A stretch of DNA of 64,000 bases from assembly GCF_963678635.1 (NCBI RefSeq), contig NC_087068.1:37705436-37769435 (forward strand), given 5' to 3'. Below the pieces are notes generated by a model. It was not told where the DNA came from. It made no database searches and worked only from the letters and a program-made list of their open reading frames with translations. Origin of the DNA: Symsagittifera roscoffensis (lineage: Eukaryota; Xenacoelomorpha; Acoela; Convolutidae). The first letter of the stretch is position 1. Every line of letters starts with the position of its first letter. This document shows positions 1 to 12,194 of this stretch, piece by piece. The translations under genes and the position numbers were made by a program.

Positions 1-200
1 AATGCTCTTGAAAGTCAAAGAGCTTGGAGGCCCACTAATTTGTTTGTATGAAATTCGAAAGTTGAAGTCAATTTTGTTTTGGTTTCTTTGCGTTCATTGA
101 CTCTTCCAACTGCCTGTTGGCAAGGTTTTTTTTGCATAGAGTAGCAGTTAGCTTTTTTTCGCTTGTATTTGCAAGTGCAGCTTCGCCTCTGTATTTTTGT
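1..200 (+). repeat. Dispersed repeat ending in the hairpin-type tail
   Basis: Positions about 20-120 match the family found at 16790, 27755 and 37280 (agcttggaggccc, gaaagttgaag, ctttgcgttcattgactctt). The copy ends with gcaagtgcagcttcgcctctgt at 171-192, a reduced form of the shared tail. Confidence 0.65.
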
Positions 201-1006
201 ATGTTTTGGCATAAAATGTTTTAGAGTCGCTGAAAGTAGAAGTAGTTCAGACACTTAATAGATCGTGATGATTTTTTGTTCTTTTTTTTTCAGTTTGCTT
301 AAAATGATAACTTCAATGATTTTCACTAGGTGTAATAATCAGGTCGTTGAATTTCTCTAAAGAGCTTCTGAGAATATCGTTGTCTTAATTGCAGTAGTTT
401 GAGTTCATTGCAAAAAAACTTATCTGATATTTTTTTAATTCGTGTTTTGTCTAGATTTGTTAATTTTGCAGAAAAACTAAAGGGTCTAAAGTGGCAACTG
501 ATCCACGAGTTTCAAAACACACAAATCGTTTTTTTTTTCAATAAACTGGGCATTTTCGTTAAAGTCCTGCCTGCCTGTTCAGAAATAAAAAGTTTCAGTT
601 TATAGGAAAAAAGATAATTTTCATTTAGTGAATAAACAAAGATTTCAAGAATCAAAATTTCGTGAACCTTTTTGCTCTGCTTAATCGGAACTGTATACAT
701 TGATCGAATAGCTCTGAGTTTTGAAAAAAAAAATCAGAAAAGATGACTTCGAAAAGGTTTAGAGTAATTTTATTACCTAAAATCATAGTTCAAAAATCAA
801 AAGCTTGAGTTTTATTTTCCAGTAACCTCCATGTTTTATAAATTGGCCTTTTTATAGGGCTAAACAAGGAAAATAGAAAATGAAAAACTTTTAGTTCGTA
901 TCCTATGATGCTTCTGATTAGCAAGCGTTATCAAATCGGAATGTAGACTTTTCGGATTTACAACCTGTTTAACTAAAACACCGAATATTTTATGCAGTTA
1001 TTACAC
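201..1006. other. No gene seen
   Basis: AT-rich, T-run-rich DNA. Around 915-960 a phrase (gcaagcgttatcaaatcggaat) matches the start of dispersed repeats at 20070 and 27345. Nothing else recognised. Confidence 0.6.
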
Positions 1007-1300
1007 TAGCCAGCTTGTGAGCTTTAGTGTATGAGTACGAACGTCCTTTTTTTAACCTAACCCGCAAACAAAAGTGTTCATTAAAGGTGTTCACTTATTT
1101 GGTGGCACTTTTGCTATAATCACGACCTAGAGCATTGGAAGTTTCTTAGCTTTTGTTCTCTGCTTCTGTTCTCTGCTTCATTTGTGGCTAGTGTTTGTGA
1201 TTTATCAAGCGTCCGTGGCTGAATAGCTATCGAGTGAGACTCATAATCTCTAGGTCGCAGATTAAATCCCAGACGTAGCGAGTTTTAATCAATTCGAGGC
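1007..1300 (+). repeat. tRNA-headed SINE-like repeat, 3' end missing
   Basis: Same family as 39602-39941: a head with cgcaaacaaaagtg, then a tRNA-like segment at 1208-1280 with an anticodon-arm stem tgaga/tctct around a CAT-containing loop. The B box is altered (gcagattaaatcc). It stops after caattcgaggc in a tatc microsatellite, so the hairpin tail is lost. Confidence 0.75.
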
Positions 1301-1789
1301 TTATCTATCTATATATCTATATACTCTATTTAAATGCGAGTGACTTCTATCTTCCATGTTTAAGCATAATAATTTTGCATGTTTAACGAAAGAGTTTTTT
1401 CATGTTTAAGCTAATCGTGTTTTGCAATGCTTAAGAAAATTTTTAAATTAGTTTTCCGCAAGGTCATTAAATTTCAGTAGTTTTTTTGCGAGGCCAAATT
1501 AATTCTGTCTGTCTGTCTGTATACCTGCTTTTTAAATTAATTTGATTATGTCTGTCTACCCGTCTCCTAATTTTTAAACTTTCATCTATCTATTATATAT
1601 TTAAATGCGGGCTTCACTATCTCGCCATGCTTAGGCTTTTTCAACGTATTTTTTTTGCATGTTTAACAAAAGAGTTTTTTGACGTTTAAGCTATATCGTA
1701 TATTGCTATGGTTAAGGTTTTTCAATTTTCCAGTTTAAATTCGGTGTGTATTTCATCAAGTTTGAAATTAGCAAGCTAAAAGTAGGATG

Positions 1790-2425
1790 TTGTCAGAGTT
1801 TTCCCATGCTTTGCGATTCTGGCCTCCATATATGAATAACCAAATCCTTTTAGTTTACGAGATAGGCAATTTCCGAGATTTTTTAAAAATTTCTAGAAAA
1901 ATCAATTTTAAAAAAATTCCCAATTTTTGAAATTCTCACCCTGTAATTGGGTGCTGTCAGGGTATTGTCAGGGGTTGCGAATCTTGCCTCCAAATCTAAC
2001 TTCTCAAATCCGTGTAATTTTCGAGATATGACTGACGTTTTATATGACGAAAATATTCAAAAACTTGGATTTCAAAAAAATTCCAAAATGTTGGAGATCT
2101 CATTCCTGCTGCTGGATTTTGCGACGGTACTATCAGGGGTTGCGAATCTTCCCTCTGATTATGGCTGCTCAAATCCTTGTAGTTTTCGGGATATGACTTT
2201 TTTTAGGATTTTCTCCGAAATTTTCAAAAAACTCATGTTGAAAAATTCCAAAACGTTAAAGATCTCAATCCGTTGTTGGAATCTGTGAGGGTACTCACAA
2301 GGGGTTGCAAATCTTGCCACTGAGTATGGCTGCTCAAATTCTTCTAGTTTCTCCTTATTCTTTTTGCACTTTATAGAGTTGCTCTTTGTCGTTTTCTCGG
2401 TAGTGTTTGTGCAGCGCCTCTGTTC
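1790..2425 (+). repeat. Tandem repeat, about four 160-170 bp units
   Basis: Unit starts lie near 1799, 1965, 2130 and 2295. Each has a core of ggggttgcgaatcttgcctcc, then ctcaaatccttgtagttttcgggatatgac, then aaaaattccaaaatgttgg. The last unit runs into a reduced hairpin tail (gtgtttgtgcagcgcctctgt, 2403-2423). The array reads open as an ORF on + for 113 codons, but this follows from the repeat and is not a gene. Confidence 0.75.
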
Positions 2426-2499
2426 CATTCGTCCAGCATTCATTTCTAGCAAAACTTGCTCTTTTTATTGAAAATTCAAATTTAACTCCTGGCTACCAA

Positions 2500-3115
2500 A
2501 ACTAGTTAACTGCTAAGGGCCTAGGCTCGAATACGGTCAGCTTCTTTTTTTTTTTAAAAAACCCAAAGTGTTTAGTATTAGAAAAATCATCGGACTATCA
2601 GTTTTCTGCTTATGTTTTGTTGGTTTAGTTTCCTCATTTCTTATCTTTCTTGCGCCTTAATCTATTTTTATTGTAAATGAAAGAGTTTTGGATTCTTTTA
2701 TGTAATTTGTAAAAATAAAAGCTCTGACTCAGTGTATTTTTTTTCGCTTAAAAGCTTTCTTTGGCCTAAATAGTCTCGACTTTTTTAAATTGATTTATGG
2801 ACCTATATTTGAGTCTGATGAAGCATAAACTAGATTTTCACCTTTTTTCGCGTTTCCGAAAAAGGTGGGCCGTAAAAATTTACCGAACTTATAGCTCAAA
2901 GTTTTTCATTAGTATCTTCTTTTCTTTTTGCTCGATCAGTTTTTGAGAGTATTTTTTGACGATGATTTTGTTTAACACATGGTCTCCTCAAATTGAACAT
3001 CTGTCGAGACAAAAAATTGCAAACTTTTGTAGATTTATTTATTTTGATTGATTTTGAAAAAGTTTTTTTTCCATGTTTGTTATCGCATGTGGTGCGAAGC
3101 TCCGCTTCGCTTACG
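2500..3115 (+). repeat. Hairpin-tailed repeat with a partial tRNA-like head
   Basis: It starts near gggcctaggctcgaatacgg (a B-box-like ctcgaata) and carries the family's middle region (ggcctaaatagtctcgac). It ends with the perfect tail hairpin gcgaagc-tcc-gcttcgc at 3094-3110. Confidence 0.65.
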
Positions 3116-3599
3116 TCTCAAAGTTTCAACAGTTTGGGTGGCTCAAGTTTTCCGACTCAACTTACAGTTTTAGTTATGGGTTAATAGCATGCAGCTAAGC
3201 TAATCGACTTCATACATTTACCATACGTCCCTGTCGTAATAGTTATAGCATCATGAAAATTCTACTGATTGAAATCGTGAAAAAATGGTTGAAAAGTAAG
3301 TGGTTGATCTTCACTGATGTTAGCTCGAAGAAAACCGAAAAGGTTCTAAATTTTTGACAAAACTAGATTTACTGATAAATATCCCTGAAAATTGTCAAGT
3401 ATTTATATTCTCACAGCCTAGAAATGAATATCAAAATTCTAGTAACAACCGAAATTCTTGTGGTTTGCACTTCGATAGCACGTGTCTTGTAATCGGGAGC
3501 TACTTTTTTTCTCCGTTAACAACTTCTCTTACAAATCTGTAAGAAAAGGAACTTGCTTTATTAATGAACCTTAAAATTTTCAGGTTCCTTTTTTCTTGT

Positions 3600-3900
3600 T
3601 CTAGAGGTAACGCGGTTGCATTTGCATCTTAAGGTTTTGTGCTTTCTTTCAGTATGTATGAACTGAACTTTTTTCCGGGAAAAATTGAATTGTCAGATTT
3701 CATTTGTCTGCTTAGTTGCCATATCACAGAATTTTTTCTGCTGTAAACAGTTTTCATACTAAATCAAATATTATTAGGAATTGATTTACTCCTGTAGTTT
3801 TCAATTTTGCTAGCCCTATCGTACTATATTTTTTTTCGCGTAAAAGCCTTATTCGGCCGAGATGGTTTCAGATTTTATTTTATCGGCTTTGTCAAATGAT
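3600..3900 (+). repeat. Partial repeat of the taacgcgg-headed family
   Basis: It shares gaggtaacgcggttgcat, the ttccggg-aaa-ttgaattgtc block and the ttcggccgagatggtttc block with the complete copy at 12726-13460. The tRNA-like B box is lost and there is no tail. Confidence 0.6.
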
Positions 3901-4289
3901 TGAAGGGCAAAAATAGAAAAAAATTTTAAAAATAATTCAGGTCGGTTGTGGTATAAAATTCAAAGTTATACAACATAATCGCTCAAATTTTTTTATGACC
4001 AAAATTTCAGATGGCATTTTTTTTCCGGCTCAATGATCGTCTATCGTCGTAACGTCGGCTTGATAGCAGCTCAGTAAAAGCTTATTCAGTTCTAGTAGTT
4101 GTGTTTCTCGATTATTTTCTGAAACTGGTTTTTTATTTCTAAAAAAAAGTATTTATATTTTTTCAACCTTCTCGACTTTGATTTATCCATTTTATTTTAT
4201 TTTCGCAATTTTGTAGTGCAAAACTTGCGTTGTATCGTTTTGATTGTATTATATCTCCGTTGTTTCAATGAAGAACTATGTCATAATTA

Positions 4290-4620
4290 TTATTATTGAG
4301 AGTAAATGAACGTGGTGAAGACTCGTAAATAGGTCGTGATTATTTTTTCAGTTTTTTTTTCCAGTAAAAAGTCTTAAAATTTGTCCACGCTCACAGTTGA
4401 TTTTTCGTGGTTTGACTTTGATTTCATTTTAAGTTTAGTTCATACTTTTGTTAAAAGGAAGCCAAACAACCATCGAACAGCGAATAAGTACTTGTCACGA
4501 AAATGTGATCGAAGTCTAGTTCCAAAATTGGATTTATATTTTTCGAAATATCAGCGGAATAAACTATTTACTTCTGGATCCCGGATTCTCACATTGGAAG
4601 TTGGAATAAAATCTTAATTA
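4290..4620 (+). repeat. Dispersed repeat (gaacgtagtgaag family)
   Basis: It shares aatgaacgtggtgaagactcg, ttttttccagtaaaaagtctt, ttttgttaaaaggaag and gtcacgaaaatgtgatc with 27415-27630 and with the 42-kb duplication. Confidence 0.65.
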
Positions 4621-4848
4621 CAGTTTTGCACCCGCTTCTGTTTATCTGATATATCATAGCTTTAGAGGAAATCAGCGTTCATCGACAATTTTGTAATACT
4701 GTTTGCGTCGACTAGTTAATAATTCGTTAGTAAGTTTTTGTATGCAGATGATAGATATCAAAACAACTTAATCAATAATTTCCGTAAGAGCAGATTACTA
4801 TAAAGTCATGACCGAGCGAATCTGGGAATCAAAAGCAATATGCCAACC

Positions 4849-6135
4849 GTGGACTCAGAAAAAGTTAGAATATATTTGGTGGAATGTTTTACGCAAATGT
4901 TGAAATTGAAATAGCAACCAATAGTGGTAACGTAGGAAACGTATCCTGGGCGTTTTAAGGAACGATGATTTCATGGCAGAAAAAAGAAACTGCTTGATTA
5001 GGTCTATAAAATTTTCTTTAGTCAATTGTACTGTATGTACGCATCACCTTGGTATCGACTGAAAAAATGCGTCCTCATGTTTACATCGGCTGACAGAAAT
5101 TGGAGCGCTTAAAAATTTTGTGAAAGTGTCGTATTAGATTGATGTGTTGTAAGAAAAATTTCAATCAATTGCACACAAGACAACAACATAAAATCACAAG
5201 TGTTCAAAAATAACATGCTCATGTGTAACTTTAATAGTTGTTTAAATTAAAAGTAAAGAAATGTGTTTCAGTTATTCTTCAAAATGTAATTGATAATGAG
5301 GTTCAGCAGAAATTGCCAGTTGAAGGAAGTTTTGGTGTATGTTCGCATGCTCTTAGCGAAACTTCCTTTAGCTGTTAATTTTTGTTGTGAATGCATGCCA
5401 ATGTACTAGTATTAAAGTATTAAAGTATTACAGCTTAGTTGCTGTAAAGTTGCAATACAGCTTAGTTGCTGCTAAGGGTCGTACACATGTCAACTGTTGC
5501 CATTGTGATTAGCATGTTAATTTTTGTTGTGAATGCATGCCAATGTGCTAGTACAAAGTATTAAAGTATTACAGCTTAGTTGCTGTAAAGTTGAAATACA
5601 GCTTAGTTGCTGCTAAGGGTCGTACACATGTCAACTGTTGCCATTGTGATTAGCAAGGGCGTTGCAACTGGGTACTTGACTTTTTCCCGTAAATGCCACA
5701 TGTTTTAACTTGCTACTTAATATATTCAAGTTCTATCAAACATCTAGCGCCTCTGGCGTAGTGGGAACCCACCTGCTTAAGACGATAAAGGGGTGTAGTT
5801 CGAGTCCGATCGGGACCTGTTGTCAAATTTCTGCTTTTTCTGCTTATCGTCCATCTGTTTATTTTTGTCGGCTAATTTCCCGTAGACCGACTCCATTTAA
5901 AAGTTCTGAAGATGTCTGAATGCTATTTCTAAAGCCCTATTGATGGAGATGTGAGCTACTATTTTAAATTATTTTATTGATTTTTTTTGTGAAATCTGTA
6001 GCTCTAGACTAATGTGCAAAGAATTATTACGCATGCGATTATTATGCTCGCGGTTAGCACGTATTGTCAATTTGGAACTTACTGCTTCTTGTAAACAACT
6101 TGTCCAAAAAAATCACCGAATCATTTCCCAAATAA
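4849..6135 (+). repeat. Tandem duplication, unit A (1,287 bp)
   Basis: Unit A starts gtggactcagaaaaagttag and is followed directly by unit B, almost identical. It carries a tRNA-like SINE head near 5748-5819 (ctctggcgtagtgggaaccc and gtagttcgagtccg). It also has an extra 141-bp internal duplication (5374-5656) absent from B. Confidence 0.88.
5374..5656 (+). repeat. Internal 141-bp tandem duplication within unit A
   Basis: The segment from gttaatttttgttgtgaatg to gtgattagca occurs at 5374-5515 and again at 5516-5656. Each holds tacagcttagttgctgtaaag, itself repeated. Confidence 0.85.
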
Positions 6136-7282
6136 GTGGACTCAGAAAAAGTTAGAATATATTTGGTGGAATGTTTTACGCAAATGTTGAAATTGAAATA
6201 GCAACCAATAGTGGTAACGTAGGAAACGTATCCTGGGCGTTTTAAGGAACGATGATTTCATGGCAGAAAAAAGAAACTGCTTGATTAGGTCTATAAAACT
6301 TTCTTTAGTCAATTGTACTGTATGTACGCATCACCTTGGTATCGACTGAAAAAATGCGTCCTCATGTTTACATCGGCTGACAAAAATTGGAGCGCTTAAA
6401 AATTTTGTGAAAGTGTCGTATTAGATTGATGTGTTGTAAGAAAAATTTCAATCAATTGCACACAAGACAACAACATAAAATCACAAGTGTTCAAAAATAA
6501 CATGCTCATGTGTAACTTTAATAGTTGTTTAAATTAAAAGTAAAGAAATGTGTTTCAGTTATTCTTCAAAAGGTAATTGATAATGAGGTTCAGCAGAAAT
6601 TGCCAGTTGAAGGAAGTTTTGGTGTATGTTCGCATGTTCTTAGCGAAACTTCCTTTAGCTGTTAATTTTTGTTGTGAATGCATGCCAATGTACTAGTATT
6701 AAAGTATTAAAGTATTACAGCTTAGTTGCTGTAAAGTTGCAATACAGCTTAGTTGCTGCTAAGGGTCGTACACATGTCAACTGTTGCCATTGTGATTAGC
6801 AAGGGTGTTGCAACTGGGTACTTGACTTTTTCCCGTAAATGCCACGTGTTTTAACTTGCTACTGAATATATTCAAGTTCTATCAAACATCTAGCGCCTCT
6901 GGCGTAGTGGGAACCCACCTGCTTAAGACGATAAAGGGGTGTAGTTCGAGTCCGATCGGGACCTGTTGTCAAATTTCTGCTTTTTCGGCTTATCGTTCAT
7001 CTGTACATTTTTGTCGGCTAATTTCCTGTAGACCGACTCCATTTGAAAGTTCTGAAGATGTCTGAATGCTATTTCTAAAGCCCTATTGATGGAGATGTGA
7101 GCTACTATTTTTAAATTATTTTTAATGATTTCTTTGTGAAATCTGTAGCTCTAGACTAATGTCCAAAGAATTATTACGCATGCGATTATTATGCTCGCGG
7201 TTAGCACGTATTGTCAATTTGGAACTTACTGTTTCTTGTAAACAACTTGTCCAAAAAAATCACCGAATCATTTCCCAAATAA
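6136..7282 (+). repeat. Tandem duplication, unit B (1,147 bp)
   Basis: A near-identical copy of unit A without the internal 141-bp duplication. Scattered substitutions (for example ggttcg-type changes near 6980-7030) show some age. The right edge is cccaaataag at 7273-7282. Confidence 0.88.
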
Positions 7283-7360
7283 GCACTTTCGTAACCAACA
7301 AATATGCACTTTCGTAATATGCAACTTCTTATTTTCTCAAATATGCACATTCGTAACCGT
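7283..7360 (+). repeat. Short tandem motif atatgcactttcgtaa
   Basis: Four loose copies of a motif (gcactttcgtaacc, atatgcactttcgtaa, atatgcaacttc, atatgcacattcgtaacc) directly follow the tandem duplication. Confidence 0.6.
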
Positions 7361-7559
7361 ATCCAATATCGTATCCCGTTTCGGAATAATTTCAGTTTTT
7401 TCGTTCTTCCTTGCTTTTTTTATACAGGTTATAGAAGGCTAATACCTGATCGGCTTACTGGTCCGAAATTGCGCTATTGAATGAGCACAACAAGTTTTCA
7501 ATGCGTGCGAATCTTTTTATGCGCCATTTTATTATTTTTTAGAAGTTTCCATGTTTTCA

Positions 7560-9985
7560 CGCTTACGTAAAAACTTATTTAACAGAATCTCTTGAATCAG
7601 TTGGTATTTTGGTTCACAATGAATTCAAGTTTCTGAAATTCTGCGGTTCACTTAGTCTGGAGGTAACGAATACACCTTGGGTGGCAAAGGTCCCGGATTT
7701 GAATCTGACCAGGACCTTTTCTTTTTTAAAGGGGAAATTTTCCGTTTCATAAAAATTTGTTGGCCTAAAATATTTTGTATGAATTTCAGAAGATTTTCGA
7801 AGTGTAAATATTCTGTTTCACATAAAATTGTCGGCCAATTGTTTGTCTGCTTATCTGTTGTCGGCTTAGTTGTCACATATTCAATCGTTTCTTTTGCTGC
7901 GCGCATTTTTCTTTGAGGTTGATTTTAGTGTTTGATTTACTCCTAGAATCTGTAATTTTACTTGCCTTGACTTCGTATTTTCTTCTTTTTTTTGTTTCCT
8001 TTTAAAAAAATTCCTCGGCCCAAGTTATTTTGGCCTGTTTTTCATCGGCTTAATGACCTAATTTTGGGTCGTTTCAAGGGAAACACAACTTGAACACTCC
8101 CCTCTGCAATTTTTATGTTGGTTGTATGTTTACCAGTCGGTTTGTGATTTTTTTTTCCTATGGAAATGTAATTCCAAATTCATTGGAAAAATTTGAGTTT
8201 TTCTCAGAAACCTCTGTTGAATTTAAAAAAGATGGTATCAATGAAAAATTGCCTACTCCACTGTGTGCATGTATACTCCCCTAGAATCTCTTTTTACTTG
8301 ACAATTAATTGTACAGCCTTCGAAAAAGTCTGTGAGGTATTATTTGACCCATAATTTGATTTTTTTTTTGTTTTCTTGATAAATACCCGTCTCAAATCTG
8401 AGTTTTAGGTTTCGATGAAAAGAACGGTTTCGAAAATTTTCCTGCATGAGCGGTTACGCCTTATTTTCTTACACAAAGTTATGACCCTCTGAATAATGAA
8501 ATTTTTGAGATATTGGGTTCAATTAAAAGAACGGTTTGTGGGAAGCTCATATGCGTATGCAACTACTCATTTGCGCATCCAAATTTTTCTGACACCAAAA
8601 GTTATGGCCCTCGAAAAAGTCAAAATTTTGCGTATCCAAATTTTTCTGAAAAAGTCAAAGCCCTCGAAAAAGTTTTCACCAAAACTTATGGCCCTCGAAA
8701 AAGTCAAAATTTTGCGTATCCAAATTTTTGAAAAAGTCAGCTCATTTGCGTATCCAAATTTTTCTGACACCAAAAGTTATGGCCCTCGAAAAAGTCAAAA
8801 TTTTGAACTTTTAAAAGTTTTTGACATTTCTCGAGAACTACTCTCCCAAATCTGAGATTTTGGCTTCAATCGAAATTACAGGTTGAGTGAAGCCCTTCTG
8901 CATATGCGGCCACGCCTGATTTTTTTTTTCACACAAAACTGTGATTCTAGAAAAGTCAAATTTCTGATAAGTTGACCGTTTTTGGACTTTTCGCGCTAAC
9001 TATCCTGCCAAATCTGGTATCCGGTTTAATTAAAACAACAGTTTGTTGAAAGCCTACCATTATAGCTGGCTATGTCCAGTTTGCTTAAGAAAAAAGTGAT
9101 GGCTTTCAAACAAGTCGAAGTATTGAAATTTTTACAGTTATTAGCAATTTTTTTGACTTAACGCGAAAACTACCGTGCTAGTTCTCAGGTTGTGTTTAAT
9201 CGAGAAATCCGGTTTTGGGAATCTTCTCTGCTTAAGCGGCCACAACCTGTTCTTTGCATGAAAAAGTCATTTTGGAAATCATTTTGACCGTTTCTTGGAA
9301 CTTTAGACCGTTTTTAAGAAATTTTTTGAATTTTCTTAAATTTACACAATCAAATCTGAGATGAAAAGGTCAACTAAAAGAACTGGTTACGATAATGGTT
9401 ACTGCTGAAGCGGCGGCTCCTTAATTTTATTTAATGGGAAACGTTATCTCTTTGGGAAAAATGATTATCTCAAAATTCTTTACTCTTTTCACTTAGTTAT
9501 GTAGAGAAACAACTAAGGTTTTGGGCAAAGTCCAATTTTTGAAACCAAAGTCCAATATCAAACACATACCTTCAGATTTAGCCGGCCCTAGTTGTTTTTT
9601 ATCTAGACATACGAAAATGTTGGTTCAGCTAGTTTTTTTCAACATTTAAAAAATTTTTCGACTTGTTTTTTTCTTTTAAATTTTGTGTTGTATCGCAAGT
9701 GGTGCGAAGCTCCGCTTCGCTTTGTATGAAATTTTTTTGGCTCAAGAGATTGCTCAAAATTAGCCGGATTTGTTCTCGCTTCGTAAGATGTTTCGATGCA
9801 ACTTGAACAACCAATTTTCTTATTCAAGACAAACACAAAATTGTGATAATTCTGGTAGATCTAGTTTTTCTCGATTTTTCAAACTTTTTTTCATACTTTC
9901 GTCTTAATTTATGTCTGCTAGCTTGTCATATTATATTTTGTGTTGTACCTCAAGTGGTGCGATGCTCTGCTTCATCTCTCTATTA
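7560..9985 (+). repeat. Long hairpin-tailed repeat, copy A (two tails)
   Basis: The head at 7655-7722 has ctggaggtaacgaatacacc and a B-box-like ggatttgaatctgacc. A long T-rich body follows, with repeated phrases such as atggccctcgaaaaagtcaaa and ttttgggcaaagtccaattttt. The tail hairpin is perfect at 9704-9720. A second, mutated tail at 9942-9980 marks another, shorter copy behind it. The same body appears at 17.9-18.9 kb and 20.1-21.7 kb. ORFs inside are short and repeat-driven. Confidence 0.65.
8567..8805 (+). repeat. Internal short tandem repeat in the long repeat, copy A
   Basis: Phrases ttgcgtatccaaatttttctg, ccaaaagttatggccctcg and aaaaagtcaaaattttgcg recur three to four times in shuffled order. 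Copies B and C carry these phrases once, so this is a local expansion. Confidence 0.7.
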
Positions 9986-11094
9986 TAATTTTTGATTTTA
10001 AATTTTTTTGAAATGGTAACTAATATGAGAATAAAGAACCTCGAATTTTCCACCATTGGCTTCTGATAAATTAGATTCAAGAAAATAGTGATTTTAGAAA
10101 CAAATTGTTCAGCAGCTAAACAATATTAGATCTGAAAGTGCTTCTACTGTGTTTCAACAAAGCGTGTTGTTTTTTTGCACTCTTTTTGATTTTCTTCGGA
10201 ACGACAATTTATCTTTTCTAATCAAAAACTTAGTATTTGATATATTTAATATGAAATCAGTTGGGACTCCTTACAAAAACTTTCCTTTAGTACCGGGTAA
10301 ACCAAAAACAATGGTTTAGCATTATTGCTATTGAACAAACGAAAACAGGCCAAATAATAATCTTTTGGAGCTCTGTCAAGTGATGGTTTTACGAAGAAGT
10401 ATAATTTTTTACATTTGTAGTAGAACAATCTAACTATAAAACAACTTTTTATTAATTTTATTTTTGATTTATAAAATCCTTGCGTAATTTAACAAAATCA
10501 TCCATGTCTCCGTATTTGAAAGATCCAAATGCCTTTTTTCGCAGTCTCACAACAATCTCTACGCAGTGTGTAGAAACATGCTTCTAAGCGAAAACCAGCA
10601 ATTTGAAACCAAATTGGTTTATATTTTTAGTATTTCATAAAATAGGAATGAGCAGACCATATCAAACAATTGGGCCCGTTTTGTTTCTTACGCGTTGTTA
10701 AAAAGGTGTAAGATTTAATCAAATTTTGATCATATAGAAATGGTTGCTATGATTTTTGGTTTTTGCTGAAAAGTGTTTTTTGGACTGTCTAGAGTTTATT
10801 ACAAAGCCGATATTAAAATTTATGCCAGTGATCTATTATGTAATTGTGAGTCAGTTTTATTTCCTACGGGAGTCATGCTCAACATTTCACAACTCGTAAC
10901 ATTTAAGAAATCAGTTTGAGTTACCGCATGAATATTCAGACCAAAGCTGGAACTCAAACGCCTGGACAGATTGTTCTACAAAACCTTTTCAATTTGATTG
11001 GCTGTTTTTTGTTCAAATTTACCTGCTAATAGTAGTTTTTTTAAAATAGAAGTTTCTTTTTCTCGATTGTCTGCTTAAGGGCGATGCTCTCAGC
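9986..11094. other. No supported gene
   Basis: Mixed AT-rich sequence. Minus-strand reading of 10440-10700 and 10246-10428 looks faintly coding but has frame breaks; no family recognised. Confidence 0.5.
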
Positions 11095-11366
11095 TGACTT
11101 CAAGTTCTGTTTTTTTTTCTATGAACAATTCAAGATCTGTTTTTTTTTCTATGAACAATTCGAGATCTGTTTTTTTTCTATGAACAAATCAAGATCAGTT
11201 TTTTTTTCTGTGAACAATTCAAGATCTGTTTTTTTTTCTATGAACAATTCAAGATCTGTTTTTTTTTTCTATGAGCAAATCAAGATCTGTTTTTTTTTCT
11301 ATGAACAATTCAAGATCTGTTTTTTTTTCTATGAACAAATCAAGATCTGTTTTTTTTTCTATGATA
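11095..11366 (+). repeat. 30-bp T-rich minisatellite, nine units
   Basis: The unit is caagatctg followed by 8-10 T, ctatgaacaa and t/tt. Unit starts lie near 11101, 11131, 11161, 11190, 11220, 11250, 11281, 11311 and 11341. T-run lengths vary. Open frames through it, on +, come from the repeat and not from a gene. Confidence 0.9.
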
Positions 11367-12150
11367 TTATTGTTTTCATTATTTTTCTTGATTACTTTTT
11401 TCGAAATTTCGCATATATTAAGAAGGGTACAAACTTCTATTTTTTTTGTTTAGACTTTATTTAATCCCTTTTTTGCAAATTTTGTTGTTCTGTTTTTTCA
11501 TAATTTTATCTTTGACTTAAAAAATTAGAGTTACTTTTTCCCCCTTTTGCTCACTTTGAGCTGCCAAATGTCATTTATTTGGTTTTAAGCTTCTACCAAA
11601 ACATGACAAAATAGCATCCGTGTTTTGCACTAAAATTTTCTCTGTTTTTTGTTTGAATTTTGTTGTAGCGCGGAAATCCTTTGTTTTTCTTTTTTCTAAA
11701 AACTACATACATTTTGAAAAAAGAGCACGTTGGATATGCATTTTTGGAATATAGTTTTTCGCTCAAGTTTTTTCTTCGTTTTTTTTTTAAATTTTTTTGT
11801 TGCAATTTCAATATTTTATTTACGCATGTACGCTTATTAACTTTTTTATGCTTCGATCCGGTTTCAATAACGCTTTTTACCGAAGCAAAGAATAGATTTT
11901 TCAGGTTAAGTGGTAGCTTCACGAAATCACTACATGCCAGTAATACGGCGTAAAAAATGTTCCGATGTTCCTCCTTCACAAATGTTTAGTTCGCCTGGCT
12001 TGAAATTGTCGAGACAGCTTTTATAAATCATAAGGTTCTAGAATGTCTAGATCACACTTATTGTGTAATATTTAAATTTTTTAAAAACGGTTTCTTACGG
12101 TTTTTTACCGTAAATTTTTACGCTGTTTTTTTATTTCTGGAATATAGTTT

Positions 12151-12182
12151 TGTATCGCAAGAGGTGCAAAGCTCCGCTTCGC
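12151..12182 (+). repeat. Hairpin tail preceding a GC-richer fragment
   Basis: tgtatcgcaagaggtgcaaag then ctccgcttcgcc. The body before it (about 11990-12150) is AT-rich and only weakly like other copies. Confidence 0.6.
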
Positions 12183-12194
12183 CTGTTGAGTGAC

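Noticed and set aside
5748-5819. Possible tRNA gene (also at 6893-6965)
   Set aside because: Good B box but no cloverleaf; part of a tandemly duplicated repeat.
6856-7065. Identical 69-codon ORFs at 5710 and 6856
   Set aside because: They arise from the tandem duplication and cross a tRNA-like SINE head; not genes.
8496-8855. 119-codon plus-strand ORF with repeated KVKILRIQIF
   Set aside because: It is the translation of the short tandem repeat inside the long repeat; related copies at 18 and 20 kb are not open.
10246-10700. Faintly coding minus-strand stretches (FGSFKYGDMDDFVKLRKDF; DRAPKDYYLACFRLFN)
   Set aside because: Frame changes and stops between them and no family recognised; possibly a transposon relic but not supportable.
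11084-11464. 126-codon Phe-rich plus-strand ORF
   Set aside because: Entirely a product of the 30-bp minisatellite with its T runs.
11593-11979. 128-codon Lys-rich minus-strand ORF
   Set aside because: Composition reflects T-rich plus-strand DNA; no domain, no neighbouring exon, no clear start context.
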